Assembly: GCA_033725935.1 (NCBI GenBank)
Contig: MU867087.1
Span: forward strand, 248,001 to 312,000
Origin: Cladorrhinum sp. PSN259
Taxonomy: Eukaryota > Ascomycota > Sordariomycetes > Sordariales > Podosporaceae
Length of the DNA: 64,000 nucleotides
Reading direction: 5' to 3'
Position 1 is the stretch's first letter; each line of letters begins with the position of its first letter. This document shows, in pieces, positions 32,406 through 44,672 of the stretch. A program made the translations under genes and the position numbers. The notes beneath the pieces are model-generated. The model was not told the DNA's origin, searched no databases, and saw nothing but the letters and a program-made list of their open reading frames with translations.

Positions 32406-35400
32406 ATGCCGTCCCAAACCGACTCTGTCAGAGCCGCCAGGCTTCGCAATATTTTTCGGGATACCGTCAATGGAAAGCGACCCGTGACAGCCCAAAGCGC
32501 CCCGCTGTTTTTGGAGGCACTCAGAAATCAGGAGAACCCCAGTGTTTGTGTTGAGACCCTCATTGCCAGTCCTTCCGGACTTGACGCTGTGGGCGCAGCT
32601 GTTCGTTCCAAACTCGATCCTGTCTTCATTGCGACCCACACGCTTCCCTTCCTCCGTTATCTCTCAGACCCAGCAATCAAGGCCCTCGTCGACGGACAGC
32701 TGCTCAAGCAAATCCTCTTGGCCATTTCTAGACCCTCCACAGTCTGGAATACGCTGGTGAATCTGTACAAGAAGCACGAGATTGCCGACGAGGACATTTT
32801 CCCGTTCGCATGGCTTGCTCTCGAGCTTCTGCTGCTTCCCCCGAGCGCCAATGTCGATGTGATGGATGATGTGAAGGCACTGTTGGAAGGAAACGGTCTC
32901 TTGAAATCATCTGATCATGCGGCTCGGGAGATGGGATACAAAATCGAAAAAGTGGTGCACATTCGTTCGACGGTAGAGCAAGAAACTTCTGGCGCGGGAC
33001 CCGGAGGCCGTCACGATAACGACTTTGCAGACTTCCGAGAGATTAGCATATACCCGACAACAGATGAGTTTTTGTCCGCCCAGCAGCCATTCTACCGCAC
33101 CGCTGTCGAAGTGCGCGAGACCGAGTTGGAAAAGCGGGCAGGTGTGCATCTAGACAACCAATTCCGGCTGTTGCGGGAAGACATGCTTGCGGAGCTCCGA
33201 GAGGATTTGCAGGTCGCAATGGGTCGCAAGAAGGGAAATCGGAGATCCATGATTTTGAGCAATCTCGTGCTTTCCGGGATTGAGACTTCGGATACCATGC
33301 CGGGACCGAGAGAGCGAGTACGGTACAAGCCGTGCACCTTGCTGGTCAGGTGCTTTGACAGCTGCCTGAAGTTTCTTGAGAAAATGGAGAAGGAACCCCG
33401 CAAGAAATGGCTCAAGAACGAACCCAGCTTCCTGAAGCACCAAGCATTTGGTGTCCTCTGCCGTGATAAAGAAATTTTTGGCTTCGCTTTCGTGGACCGT
33501 GACGTCGATAAACTTGCACAATCACCCCCAGTCGTCTCCTTGCAGTTCACCGACAACCATGGCTTTCGGAACGCATTACTCGCCCTTTCACTCCCGAAAC
33601 GAGAGTCTGTTCAATTCATCCTCGTCGGCACTCCGGTGTTCGCCTACGAACCTGTTTTGCTGAGCTTGCAGAATGCCGCCGATCTACCACTTCTCGAGCG
33701 CCTTGTCAATCCCACCATGTCGGATTCCGACTTTAAAATTCCTTCGCACCTGATGCTCAAGATAAAAAAATTCAAACAACTCCAGGAGGACGCTAGTCCT
33801 GGCGGTCCTGTCGAGGTCTCCAACGCCACGACGGGGAAGCCTATTTCCCTCGACGCATCCCAGCTGGATGCTGTCATTGGGGCCCTAACTAGCCCCGTCA
33901 GTGTTATCCAAGGACCCCCGGGAACTGGCAAGTCTTTCGTGGGCGCACTCATCACCCGTTGGATGCATCAAGCCAACCTCCGAATTCTAGTGATTGGCTA
34001 CACGAATCATGCGACAGATCAGTTCTTGATTGACCTCATCGAAGCTGGCATCCCTCGAGACGACATCGTGCGAATCGGTGCCAAGCAAAAATGCAAGCCG
34101 GAAGTATTGCCTCTTCTCCTATCCGAGCAAAGGAGAAGTTATCGTCGTTCAGTCGACACGTGGAAAATAATCAACAAGCTTGAGCTCAAGGCAGAAGATG
34201 CATCCGACGCTCTCAATCTTGCATGCCAAACCCTCCGCACATCTATCGGGTGGGAGGACATTTTCGATTACCTTGAGTTCTCTGATGGGGACTGCCATTT
34301 TCTTGACGCCTTCAGGGTCCCCGAAGACGATAACGGGTGGCGCCGAACGACCAAGAAGGGCAAGCAGGCCACGCGAGATTATCTATACCAGCTCTGGGTC
34401 AAGGGTGATGGGCCTGGCGCTTTCCGAGACGATATTCCTGATGGTTCAAGACGTATTTGGGATATGCCTCGGGAGGAGCGACACAAGCATCTACTGAGAT
34501 GGAATCAGGCCTTGGTAGAGGAGCGGTTACAAACAATTGTGGAACATGTACGTCAGTTTGGGGAAGTACAACGGGAGCTCGAGACTGTGCTCAACGAGGC
34601 CAACAGCCACGTTGTGCGAGAAAAGAAGATCCTGTCTTGCACAACCACTGGCGCCGCCAAGCACACCCAGCTCGTCCGAGCGTTCAATCCAGATGTGATT
34701 CTCGTGGAAGAAGCCGGCGAGATCCTGGAGAGTCATGTACTTACCGCGCTGGCATCCACCGTGAAGCAACTTATTCTTATCGGGGACCACAAGCAACTCC
34801 GTCCCAAGATCAACAACTACACACTTTCCGTGGAGAGGGGTGATGGCTTTGACCTCAACCGCTCCATGTTTGAGCGGCTAATCATCGAAGGTCTGAGTCA
34901 CACTACCCTGCAGAAGCAACACAGGATGGTACCGGAGATCTCCCACTTCCCTAGGGAGCTGACCTACCCTGATCTCCTTGATGGATCAAAGACCGGCGGC
35001 CGTGAGCCCATCCGGGGGTTGCAAAGCCGTGTCGTGTTTTTGAACCATGGACACCCTGAAGGAGCGGATAAGGAACTCCGTGACCGGCGAGACCCTGGCG
35101 CGACGCAAAGCAAGAGCAACAAGGCCGAGGCACAATTGGTGTGGAGCTGTGTCAAATACTTTGGCCAGCAAGGGTACAGCTCGGAGAATATCGTCATCTT
35201 GACCCCTTACCTAGGCCAGCTTCGAATGCTTCAGAACCTTTTCCGCGAGAACAAGCATGATACAGTGTTGAGTGATATGGACAAGGCGGATCTGATCCGA
35301 GCTGGTTTGGTCAGCCAATCTGCTGCAAACGCCGACAAGAAACCGATCAGGATTTCAACCATCGGTAAGTTCAAAGCACCATGTGGGCATTGGGTAGGTA

Positions 35401-38400
35401 TCAATTTTCACTCACACGTTGCACAGATAACTACCAAGGCGAGGAGAGTGACATTGTGATTGCCTCACTCACACGCAGCAACCCAAAAGGCGATATTGGA
35501 TTCATGTCTGCCCCGGAAAGACTCAATGTGCTCATCACTAGAGCTCGGAACTGCATCGTCTTGATTGGTAACATGGCAACATTCTTGCAGAGTAAGAAGG
35601 GAGTGACCACGTGGTTGCCATTCTTCGATATCCTCAAGGCCAAAGGACAGCTCTTCGATGGATTACCAGCCAAATGTGAGAAGCATCCAGACAGGAGAGC
35701 GATATTAACAAGTACTGCGGACTTTGAGAAACTTTGTCCTGATGGCGGGTGCACTGAGCCATGGTGAGATATCACACAAATACCAACTGGGGTTGGACAC
35801 CGCTAACAATCTACTCTAGCAACGCACTGCTCAGATGTGGGGTTCATACCTGCCGATTCAGGTGCCACCGTGTGGTTGACCACAGCAAGGCAGACTGCAG
35901 GGAGCTCACCGATAAGGTATGCGAGCGCAAACACAAGACTCGAGTTCGATGCGGCAGTGAGAGCTCTTCATGTATCAAATGGTAAGTTGATCCTACTTTT
36001 CTCTTGCCATGGCACCGGAAGCCTCTAACCTCATCTTACAGCATCAAGGAAGACAAGGAAAACGAACAAAGGATTAAGCAACAGCTTAAGATTCAAGAAG
36101 AGCGAGAGAGAGAGATGGAACAGAGGATGAGACGGGATCTGAAGCTCGAAGAAGGCCGACGAGCTCGAGAGGCGGCATACCAGGCTAAACTCCAGATATT
36201 GCAGGATGAGATTGAGCATCAACGCCGGATCAACAAAGAAGAGTCCGAGGAGCAGACTCGAAGCGGTATCTTGAAGCAACACGAGGCCGAGCTAGGTGCC
36301 CTCAAGGAGGCAGAAGACAGGTTGCGTCAGCTCAATGCTCATCGAGCACAGCTGGCTGCGGAAGCTGCTTCAAACCGGTCCCAGAGGAAGAAAGTGCCAG
36401 ACAACCGCCCCACCGAACCTTTGCAGGGCGCGGAGGCTGAATGGGACTTCTTAAAGAAGTCCGAGGGCGCATCGAGCAAACCTTTGGATGATTTGATGGG
36501 GATGATTGGATTGGAGGAGGTTAAACAAGCCTTCATCTCCATCAAGTCCAAGGTCGACACTTCTCTTCGGCAAGGCGTGTCCCTTGCTCAAGAACGCTTC
36601 AGCTGCTCGATGCTTGGTAATCCAGGAACAGGTTCGTCGCATCTCTACTTATACCCTTTCATTGCCTTTGAACCGCTGGGCTAACTCCTTTGTTTAGGAA
36701 AAACCACCGTGGCCCGTATTTATGCCGAGTTCCTCACTGAGATTTGCGTCATTCCGGGCAACTGCTTCAAGGAAAATACTGGTGCTGGCCTCGCCAACCT
36801 GGGAGTCTCTGGGTGTAAGAAGCTTATTGAGGAGATACTAAATAGCGGTGGCGGAGTTCTCTTCATTGACGAGGCGTATCAGCTGACTTCGGGAAACAAT
36901 CCAGGTGGGGGCGCCGTCCTGGATTACCTCCTTGCCGAAGTCGAGAACCTCAGGGGGAAAGTGGTGTTCGTTTTGGCCGGTTATAACAAGCAGATGGAAA
37001 GCTTCTTTGCTCACAACCCCGGCCTTCCAAGCCGCTTCCCTGTGGAGATGAGTTTTGCAGACTACAAGGATGAAGAGCTGCTGCACATCTTGGAGCTCAA
37101 GATGAACAAGAAGTACAATGAGGCGATGGACTGTGAGGGTGGGCTCCGTGGTCTTTATTGTCGCATTGTCTCGCGACGGATTGGGCGTGGCCGTGGGAAA
37201 GAGGGGTTCGGCAACGCCCGTGCTGTGGAGAATACATTGGACATCATTTCTCGGAGACAAGCCGATCGCTTGAGGCGTGAGCGAAAGAAGGGTTGCAAGA
37301 CAAATGATTTGCTGTTCACCAAGGAGGACCTCATTGGCCCAGAGCCAGCTGAAGCGTTGACCAAGTCGGAGGCATGGAAGAAGCTTCAGGGTTTGATCGG
37401 GCTAAAGACCGTCAAGGAGGCAGTACGCTCCCTTGTAGACAGTATCCAACAAAATTACCGTCGCGAGTTGGAGGAAAAGCCACCCATTGAGTACTCCCTC
37501 AACAAGGTCTTCTTGGGCAATCCAGGAACGGGCAAGACTACGGTCGCAAAGCTGTACGGTCAAATCCTGGTCGAGCTAGGACTGCTATCCAAGGGTGAAG
37601 GTCAGTATTTCCTCCCACTATTCCCTTAATCTTTTGCTAACATTGGAACAGTGGTGGTTAAGAATCCGGCCGACTTTGTGGGGGCTGCGCTAGGTCAGTC
37701 AGAACAGCAGACCAAGGGGATTCTCGCGGCGGCGGTCGGCAAGGTACTAGTGATCGACGAAGCCTATGGTCTCTATGGCGGCGGAGACCAAGGTTCAGTC
37801 TCAGACCCCTACAAAACCGCCGTCATTGACACTATCGTGGCCGAAGTTCAAAGCGTTCCGGGTGATGATCGTTGTGTTCTTCTCCTCGGTTACAAGGACC
37901 AGATGGAGAGAATGTTCCAGAATGTGAATCCGGGCCTCAGCCGCCGCTTCCCCATCGCTTCGGGTTTCACATTTGAGGATTTCTCAGATGAGGAGATCCG
38001 CAAGATTTTCGACCTCAAGCTCAAGCAACAAGCTTACCAGGCAACAGATCAAGCAGCTGGTGTGGCGATGGAGATGTTGAAGCGAGCTCGTAACCGCCCC
38101 AATTTTGGAAACGCTGGTGAGATTGATATCCTGCTGGATTCTGCCAAGGCTCGACATCAGACCCGCTTCACGAAGGGACAAGCCAAGTCCGACAGCGTCC
38201 TGGAAGCTCTGGACTTTGACGAAAACTTTGACCGAGCCGAGAAGTCCGAGACAAATGTACAGAAACTGTTCGACGGAACTGTTGGCTGTGAAGAGACTGT
38301 GAAACTGCTTGAGGGATACCAGGAAACTGTCCGCACGATGAGAGAACTTGACATGGACCCCAAGGAGAACATCCCATTCAATTTTCTCTTTAGGGGACCG

Positions 38401-39636
38401 CCTGGCACTGGCAAGACAACAACGGCCAGGAAGATGGGGCAAGTCTTCTACGACATGGGCTTCTTGTCAACTGTCGAGGTTGTTGAGTGTTCAGCAACAG
38501 ACTTGATCGGCCAATACGTCGGACAGACCGGTCCCAAGGTTCAGCAGGTTCTCGACAAGGCTCTTGGCAAGGTTTTGTTCGTCGACGAAGCTTACCGCTT
38601 GGCTGAGGGTCACTTCGCCAAAGAGGCGATGGATGAGCTGGTTGATTGTGTGACCAAGGAGCGATACTTCAAGAAGCTCATCATCATTCTCGCCGGGTAT
38701 GAGAAGGACATCAACAGGCTCATGTCGGTTAATTCCGGGTTGACTTCACGCTTTCCAGCTGTTATTAACTTCCGGCAACTTTCGCCGATGGAGTGTGTGA
38801 TGTTGTTGTCCAGCCTGCTAGAGAAGCAAAAACTTGCGCTAAGCTCCAAGGGCATAGAGTTGGATTACACTGCCTTCAAATACAGTGGGGAAGCTGGATT
38901 GAATATTTTGACGGGTTACTTTGAATTACTCGGTCAGCAAGATGGTTGGGCAAGTGCACGAGATGTGCAGAACTTGGAGAAAGCAATTTTCAACAAGGTA
39001 TTGCAGGACAAGGATGGTCTTGCAAAGCGTCAGGTTGTCCTCACCATGGATACTGTACTCAATGAGCTTAAGGCTACATTGGACGAGCGCGCCGCACGGA
39101 GCAACTCTGGCTTCGATGATTTCGCATCAGCGACGGATTCACAAGGTCCTTTGGCTACACACGGGCCTGATATTCTTCCGCATCGCCCCAAGACAACCAC
39201 TGCCGTAGTGAGCACGGTGGTAAACACAGAGACGGCCAAGGATGAAGAGGAAGAGGAAGCTCCCGTCAAGCCGGTAGCCGAGGTCAAGCAGACCGACAAT
39301 CACCTCGGTCTCGGCATTCGAGATGCAGGTGTGAGCGATGAAGTGTGGGAGCAGCTTAAGCGTGACCGACAGGCGGAGATTGATCGAGAGGAGGAGTACA
39401 AGATGCTCTTGAAGGAGAAGGATAATGCCACGGATGCGATGAGAGAAAAGATTTTCAAGAAGATTCAGGAGGAGGAAGCGCGAAGGAAGAAAGAGGAAGC
39501 GATCAAGAAGAAATTGATGGCAATGGGGCGCTGCCCAGTTGGATATCATTGGATTGCCCAGGGCGATGGATATCGGTGTGCAGGAGGGTCTCATTTCTTG
39601 TCGAGGGGGGAGGTTGGAAAGATGATGCAGGCATAG
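32406..39636 (+). CDS. ZNFX1/UPF1-like SF1 helicase fused to three CbbX/SpoVK-type AAA modules
   Basis: Six exons: 32406-35364, 35427-35763, 35820-35981, 36042-36631, 36698-37600, 37652-39636; every phase closes, 2311 aa. SF1 helicase: Walker A GPPGTGKSF near residue 503, Walker B VEEAGE near 767, GDHKQLRP near 793, and motif V DNYQGEESDIVIASLTRSN followed by LITRAR after the first intron. Then a Cys/His-rich NF-X1-like stretch (CNALLRCGVHTCRFRCHRVV, about 1098-1155), a Glu/Arg/Gln coiled coil (1160-1270), and three AAA modules with GNPGTGKTT (about 1344), GNPGTGKTT (about 1622) and GPPGTGKTT (about 1898); each has a following DEAY-type Walker B. The tail is a charged helix ending in a CPVGYHWI/YRC Cys pair. 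The family occurs widely in fungi; RNA- or stress-linked roles of ZNFX1 suggest, but do not show, a role in RNA quality control or defence. Confidence 0.93.
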
Positions 39637-39762
39637 TTCTGTGTTTTCAGTTTCTCCTTTTTCGGTTTTGCTTTTCTTCTTCGTGTGTTTTTTTTTTCCC
39701 TTCTCGTGTTGTTTGTTATTTCTCATTTTTGCGTTCCCTGCCAACAGTGTAGCTACATGTAT

Positions 39763-41169
39763 TCAACAGACAGTCCTAGCCCTTCTCTCCAGAGTGACCT
39801 TCACCAGCTCTTCAAAGGCATTTTTGTCCGCATCCCACGCAGTCTCACACCTATCCGACTCCCCAATATTCCAAGGCGATATCATTCCGGAATAAAAACC
39901 GACATACCTTCTAGAAGCATATCTCCCATCCCCTGGCTCCTCCCAATCCCTAAAATCAGGAACCGCAAAAATAGGGGCATCCTCCCAAAATGCAAACCTG
40001 AAATCAACCAACGAAGTCATCTCCTCCCTCATCCTCCGAAAAACCTTTTCCCAAGTTCCTCGGTATTCATATCTAAACCCATTTCCCTCACTAACCCTCA
40101 CCCAATCATGAGTCCTAACGCCCCACTCCCTAACCTCCTTCTCCTCAATCCTGATATAATCAGCAATAAAACACTCATTCAAATACAGCTTCTCCAGTCC
40201 CGTCATCCTCAAGACCCAATCAAACCCATCGTCATGCCCAATCACAAAATGTCGCAAACTCAGCCTCTTGAGGTTCGGAAACTCCAACCCTTTCCCATCA
40301 AACGTCCCCGGCGCGACGCCCCAATACCCATTACTAAACCCCAAATCCAGCACTGTCAACCCATCCATAAACGCCGGCAGTAATTCACTCTGCAACCAGG
40401 GCTCAAAAGTCGTCCTCTCAACATTGTACAAATCCGAATCCGGATGGGCCTCGCTGACCTCCTCAATCACACTAACCCTCAACTCCTTGATCCCTTTAAC
40501 AACGCTCTCGAACTCGTCCATTTGAACCAATTGCTCAAGCGGATGATTCGCCAAATTCTCAATCGAGAGCTTAGTTATCCCTCCCTCCACAGAACCAAAC
40601 CCCTCTCTGTGCTTCCACATGCCCACAAACACATGTTTAAGCGTGTTAAGTCTGGTGGAAGGCTTCTCAACGTGCTCGTCCTCCCAGGCCGACTCCTCCG
40701 CGGTCGTCTCCACCCCGATGCACTTGTCCGAGAACCGCACAAAAACCTCATTTATTCCGCGCAAATCCCCCAACCGCTCAATGGCGGTCGCAAATTCCTC
40801 CCAGTCGTCTGATTCCCAGCAGGCCCAGTCGTTTACGTCCCGCCCTTCGCCCAGTCTCATGTGATCCAGCGGTCCGCTGTGGATTTCTGCGACGCGGGCG
40901 TTGTTCTGCACTACTTGGCTGTCGACTTGGGCGTTCCAGACGGAGAACTCGTCGTCGTCGGGGTGATGCAACAGTTTGATCGTGCGAAAGAGGTGTTGCG
41001 CCGCGAGCGCGTTCCATTGTCGGCAGACGAGGCGGGCGTTGCAGAGGTGTGGGGCTTTCCAGGGCTGCTCGTCGTCGTCATGTTTCTTAAAGTCGGAGTA
41101 AGGGAGGTATCCGAGGATGAGACTTAGGATCTCTGGCGGGATGCGGCTGAGAGGGTGCGTGTGGTCCAT
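39763..41169 (-). CDS. F-box protein
   Basis: 468 aa, single exon, starting MDHTHPLSRIPPEILSLILG, a clear F-box beginning (L-P-x-E-I-L-x-x-I-L), followed by the usual CNARLVCRQWNALAAQHLF ending of the domain near residue 60. The remainder has leucine-rich-like strands (LSIENLANHPLEQLV, LTVLDLGFSNGYWG, LKRLSLRHFVIG, LEKLYLNECFIADYI) that probably form the substrate-binding part. F-box proteins recruit targets to SCF ubiquitin ligases through Skp1. The gene is convergent with the helicase-AAA gene, 126 bp between stop codons. Target unknown. Confidence 0.85.
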   Translation of the reverse strand: MDHTHPLSRIPPEILSLILGYLPYSDFKKHDDDEQPWKAPHLCNARLVCRQWNALAAQHLFRTIKLLHHPDDDEFSVWNAQVDSQVVQNNARVAEIHSGPLDHMRLGEGRDVNDWACWESDDWEEFATAIERLGDLRGINEVFVRFSDKCIGVETTAEESAWEDEHVEKPSTRLNTLKHVFVGMWKHREGFGSVEGGITKLSIENLANHPLEQLVQMDEFESVVKGIKELRVSVIEEVSEAHPDSDLYNVERTTFEPWLQSELLPAFMDGLTVLDLGFSNGYWGVAPGTFDGKGLEFPNLKRLSLRHFVIGHDDGFDWVLRMTGLEKLYLNECFIADYIRIEEKEVREWGVRTHDWVRVSEGNGFRYEYRGTWEKVFRRMREEMTSLVDFRFAFWEDAPIFAVPDFRDWEEPGDGRYASRRYVGFYSGMISPWNIGESDRCETAWDADKNAFEELVKVTLERRARTVC

Positions 41170-42096
41170 TGTTTGGGATATTCGTTGTGAGAATGAAGAA
41201 TGAGATGTAATTGATTATAGGAAAATTTTTTTTAAAAAAAATAGAAGCTGGGATATGTTAGATTTTGTTATTTAGAGACTGCTGAAAGTGAGTGGGTTCA
41301 TGGTGGGACTTTACCTCTTGTAAGTGGTCCTCTGAATCAGGCAACAGCCAAGAGTGGCCCACAGCGTATGCATGATTCTTATGCCCAAGTCGGTACTCGC
41401 CTGAATCTGTCTGGTGTCGAGATGAGTTTTTTTTCATTTCTTTCATTTCTTTTACTGCACGTTCGAACCCCTTCTCCTACATGCACTGGATTTGGGATTC
41501 AAGGCTTATAATTCTAGACTTCCATCCTGTTGGACTTTCCAGAGAATTCAGGCCTGTGGGGAAATCAACTCACACCTACTAACAGCGATGGCAAACCAAA
41601 CCACAGCCACCGCGCCCGTTCAACAGCGAAAAGGTAGGAAAACATCCTAAAGTTACCAACAGGCCTGATGAGCATCTTTACATGCCTTTCAAGAGAAATA
41701 CATGCATCTTTGACTTGTTTCTACGTATGCTGGGTATTTTGACAAGGATAAGCAACATTGTTAAATATAGATGTAATTGCCAGTATGCCCCAGGTACAAG
41801 CTGAGCTTCTCCTTATAGTACGACAAACATCAACCACCGGGTGCGCGGTTACCGTCCGTGCACTCCCGAGTTAAATGGCCATATCTCACCATGACGAGCG
41901 AGACCCCTATGATCTCAACATTACATCATGCAAACAGTCATTATCATGCCTGGCCCATCCCGCCCCATCACCAAATCCCTCCGAATCTCCAACACACAAA
42001 TTATTCACATCGCGCATCAACCTGCATCCCATTCCTTCACCAATGTACCCCTTCTACCGTCTCACCCAACCCCATCAACCCCAATCAGACGGCAAA
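41170..42096. other. Intergenic
   Basis: Contains a short A/T palindrome near 41223-41244 and a 20-codon frame starting at 41588 (MANQTTATAPVQQRK, followed by a possible GTAGGA donor) that might be an upstream exon or leader peptide; no continuation could be fixed. No gene called. Confidence 0.4.
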
Positions 42097-42558
42097 ATGA
42101 ACGAAGCCCTCACAAAAGCCAAAAACACAATCCTCAAGGGTCTCGGCAAACCGACCACGCCTTCCGCTTCTTCCGAGTCTGCACCGACGGAAACAGAGCA
42201 ACAAAGAAATGCAATGGACCCAACGTACTCCTCCTCCTCTCAGGGAGTGCCGGGGCACGTAGAGCAAGACTACGGGGACATGACGGCCGAGTGGGAACCG
42301 AATCGGCTTGAGAAGTCCGAAAGTATGAGTCGGAGGGCGTTGGGGGAGTCATCACAGGTTGGAGGTGGTTCCAGTAGTAAGTACAAGAGTATGCATACCT
42401 ACCTTCACGTTGCCGGGAGAAGTAAACATGTTCTGATAAAGGAAGCAGACGCGAATGAGCAAGGTCGTAAGGCCCAGGGAGATGGAGACATGTTCAAGAG
42501 TGATCCGGATAGTAGCATGGCCCGAGCGGTCTTGATTGGGGAGCATTTTGGGTCTTGA
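42097..42558 (+). CDS. Small Ser/Gln/Glu-rich hypothetical protein
   Basis: Start at the ATG at 42097 (context CAAAATGA); an in-frame ATG at 42043 would add 18 residues. Exons 42097-42376 and 42449-42558, 129 aa. The 72-bp intron has donor GTAAGT, branch-like CTGATAA and acceptor AGCAG; because it is a multiple of three and has no stop, its retention would still give an open 153-aa protein. Composition: amphipathic start (MNEALTKAKNTILKGLGKP), a disordered Ser/Thr/Gln/Glu middle, and a C-terminus FKSDPDSSMARAVLIGEHFG. No signal peptide, no recognised family. Possibly a small intrinsically disordered cytosolic or stress protein. Confidence 0.55.
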   Translation: MNEALTKAKNTILKGLGKPTTPSASSESAPTETEQQRNAMDPTYSSSSQGVPGHVEQDYGDMTAEWEPNRLEKSESMSRRALGESSQVGGGSSSKYKSMHTYLHVAGRSKHVLIKEADANEQGRKAQGDGDMFKSDPDSSMARAVLIGEHFGS

Positions 42559-42913
42559 AAATTCTCGCTCTGGAAAAGTTTCCTTAGGAAGTGATAAACC
42601 GTTTCAATAACCGCAATACGACCTCGCCCAAATATCGGCAGGATGTTCCCTGACTCGACGGTATTTCGGCTCGCGTCCGGATAAAATTGTCAACCCCGGA
42701 AAATGGTACCTACCCCGGAGTGGGATTTTAGTGTAGTTTCTCTTAGCTTGCTCCAACTATAGCGCTCCAATAAACGGGTGTATGTGTTCCAAGATGGTAT
42801 CAATTTGTCCACCAATGCCGATCCATATTGCTTCTCCACCCATCTGCCGGGTTTTATAAAAGATGACCATATGGCCTGATTATGTTTTGGGCTTCTTCTG
42901 TAACAGACACAAG
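42559..42913. other. Intergenic, promoter of the GH43 gene
   Basis: 355 bp with nothing recognised except a TTTATAAAAG TATA-like element at 42852-42861, about 55 bp before the GH43 start codon. Confidence 0.5.
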
Positions 42914-44409
42914 ATGCGCTCCTCCGGCCTCCTTCTCGCGGCAGCGCTTTCCGGCCTTGCGACGGCGTCGCTTCAGGTGGTTCCAGGAGGAACATGGACG
43001 ACTCCCGACGGTGAACATTTGCAGGCACACGGAGCGGGGTTGATCCAGGTCAATGGAACGTATTACATGGTTGGGGAGGACAAGAGCGGCGGTTCCTCCT
43101 TTTCCAATGTCAACTGCTATTCCTCGACCGATCTTGTTCAGTGGACACGTGTCGGTGCACTCCTTTCGCGGCAGGCATCTGGAGATCTAGGACCCAACCG
43201 CGTGGTGGAGCGACCAAAGGTCATTTACAATGACAAGACCAGAAAGTATGTGCTCTGGATGCACATGGACAGCAGCAGTTATGGCGAGGCTCGAGTTGCT
43301 GTTGCCACCGGAGATTCTGTCTGCGGAAAGTACCAGTACATCCGCAGCTTCCAGCCGCTCGGAAGAGAAAGCAGAGATATGGGACTGTTCAAGGATGATG
43401 ACGGAAAGGGGTATTTGTTGACCGAGGATGTGAGTTTCCACGGGAATGCATGCATGTCTATTTCCAGGCTAACACACACATTTTCCCAGCGCAAACACGG
43501 TCTCCGCATCGTCGCACTCTCCGACGACTACCTCTCCCCCACGACCGATGTCTTCTCCTGGAAGCTAGACGGCGGCAATCGCGTCGAAGCACCCGCAATG
43601 ATCAAGCTCGGCAAGACGTACTTTATGTTTGCATCGATGATGACGGGCTGGGACGCAAACGAGAACCAATATACCACATCGACCTCCCTCACCGGTGGTT
43701 GGTCAGGTTGGAAGAAGTTTGCAGACAGTGGTTCAAAGGTAAGCAAATACTCCTTTTCCTCCCTTTTACCTTTACATGTTATTATTTCAGACCCCTGCTA
43801 ACTTGAACACTTTTTCAGACCTACAACTCCCAGACAACATACATACTCAAAACCTCCGAGTCCTCGGCAATCTACCTCGGCGACCGCTGGCTAAAAGACA
43901 ACCTGATGGCGTCAACATACATCTGGCTCCCCCTGTCCATCTCCGGCACCAGCGTGACAATGAAGAACTTTGTGTCGTGGGTGCCGACCTCCAATTTCGC
44001 ATCGTGGCAGAACCCGCCAGCGGAAAATAGCTACGAGGGCGAAAAGGCCTCTTACGAAGGCAAGGCCCGAAGCGTCGACTGCTCCACCTGCTCGAACAAG
44101 CTTACGGCGGGATACATTGGCGGACCAGACAAGGGTAAAGTTACCTTTACGGGCATCAGGAGCGACGTGGACGGAATGACGACCATACGGATAAAGTTTT
44201 TGAACGGGGACAGCAGTCCTCGCTATGCGAACGTGAGGGTTAATGGGGATGCCGGGAGGAAGGTTGCGTTCCTGCCTGCCAAGGGCGATCCGGCGAGCAG
44301 CACGCTGCATGCGAATTTGAAAAAGGGGAGCGATAATACTGTTGTGATTGAGGGGTGGGGGAGCGGGTGGGGACCGGATGTTGATCGGTTGATGGTTCCT
44401 ATCCAGTAG
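42914..44409 (+). CDS. GH43 exo-beta-1,3-galactanase-like secreted enzyme with C-terminal CBM35-like domain
   Basis: Three exons, 42914-43429, 43490-43738 and 43819-44409; 451 aa. A signal peptide (LLLAAALSGLATAS) precedes a GH43 five-blade propeller: AHGAGLIQVNGTYYMVGEDK, then VERPKVIYNDKTRKYVLWMH, then SRDMGLFKDDDGKGYLLTED, VEAPAMIKLGKTYFMFASMM and SGTSVTMKNFVSWVPTSN. The last part (KLTAGYIGGPDKGKVTFTGI, then VNGDAGRKVAFLP and VVIEGWGSGWGPDVDRLMVP) is a CBM35-type carbohydrate-binding domain. This order matches the GH43 subfamily of galactan 1,3-beta-galactosidases, which release galactose from the backbone of arabinogalactan proteins outside the cell. The start at 42914 is chosen because it opens the signal peptide. 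Acid/base and nucleophile residues were not assigned. Confidence 0.88.
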
Positions 44410-44672
44410 ATTTTTTCTAGGAACCAATAAAAGATATCTCCGATGGTCTGCCTTGTGTGTCTGTTGGTTTCGAGTGCAGTTATTGCCATTCAGCCCTCGG
44501 AGGATTTGAACTTGATGGTGTGTGACATTCGGAACCCAAAGGTGCGGGGTTTTTATTTCTATTTATTCCTATTATCTGCAGATTAATACGATGCTTGAAC
44601 ATGAAGAAGTCATGGCAGCTTCACATTTCTTTTTTCTCACGTTAATCGCAAACTGCAAAAAGTCCTCACGCC

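Noticed and set aside
41461..41475. GTTCGAACCCC as a tRNA B box
   Set aside because: No A box, stem pairing or acceptor-stem match upstream; the preceding sequence is a T-rich run.
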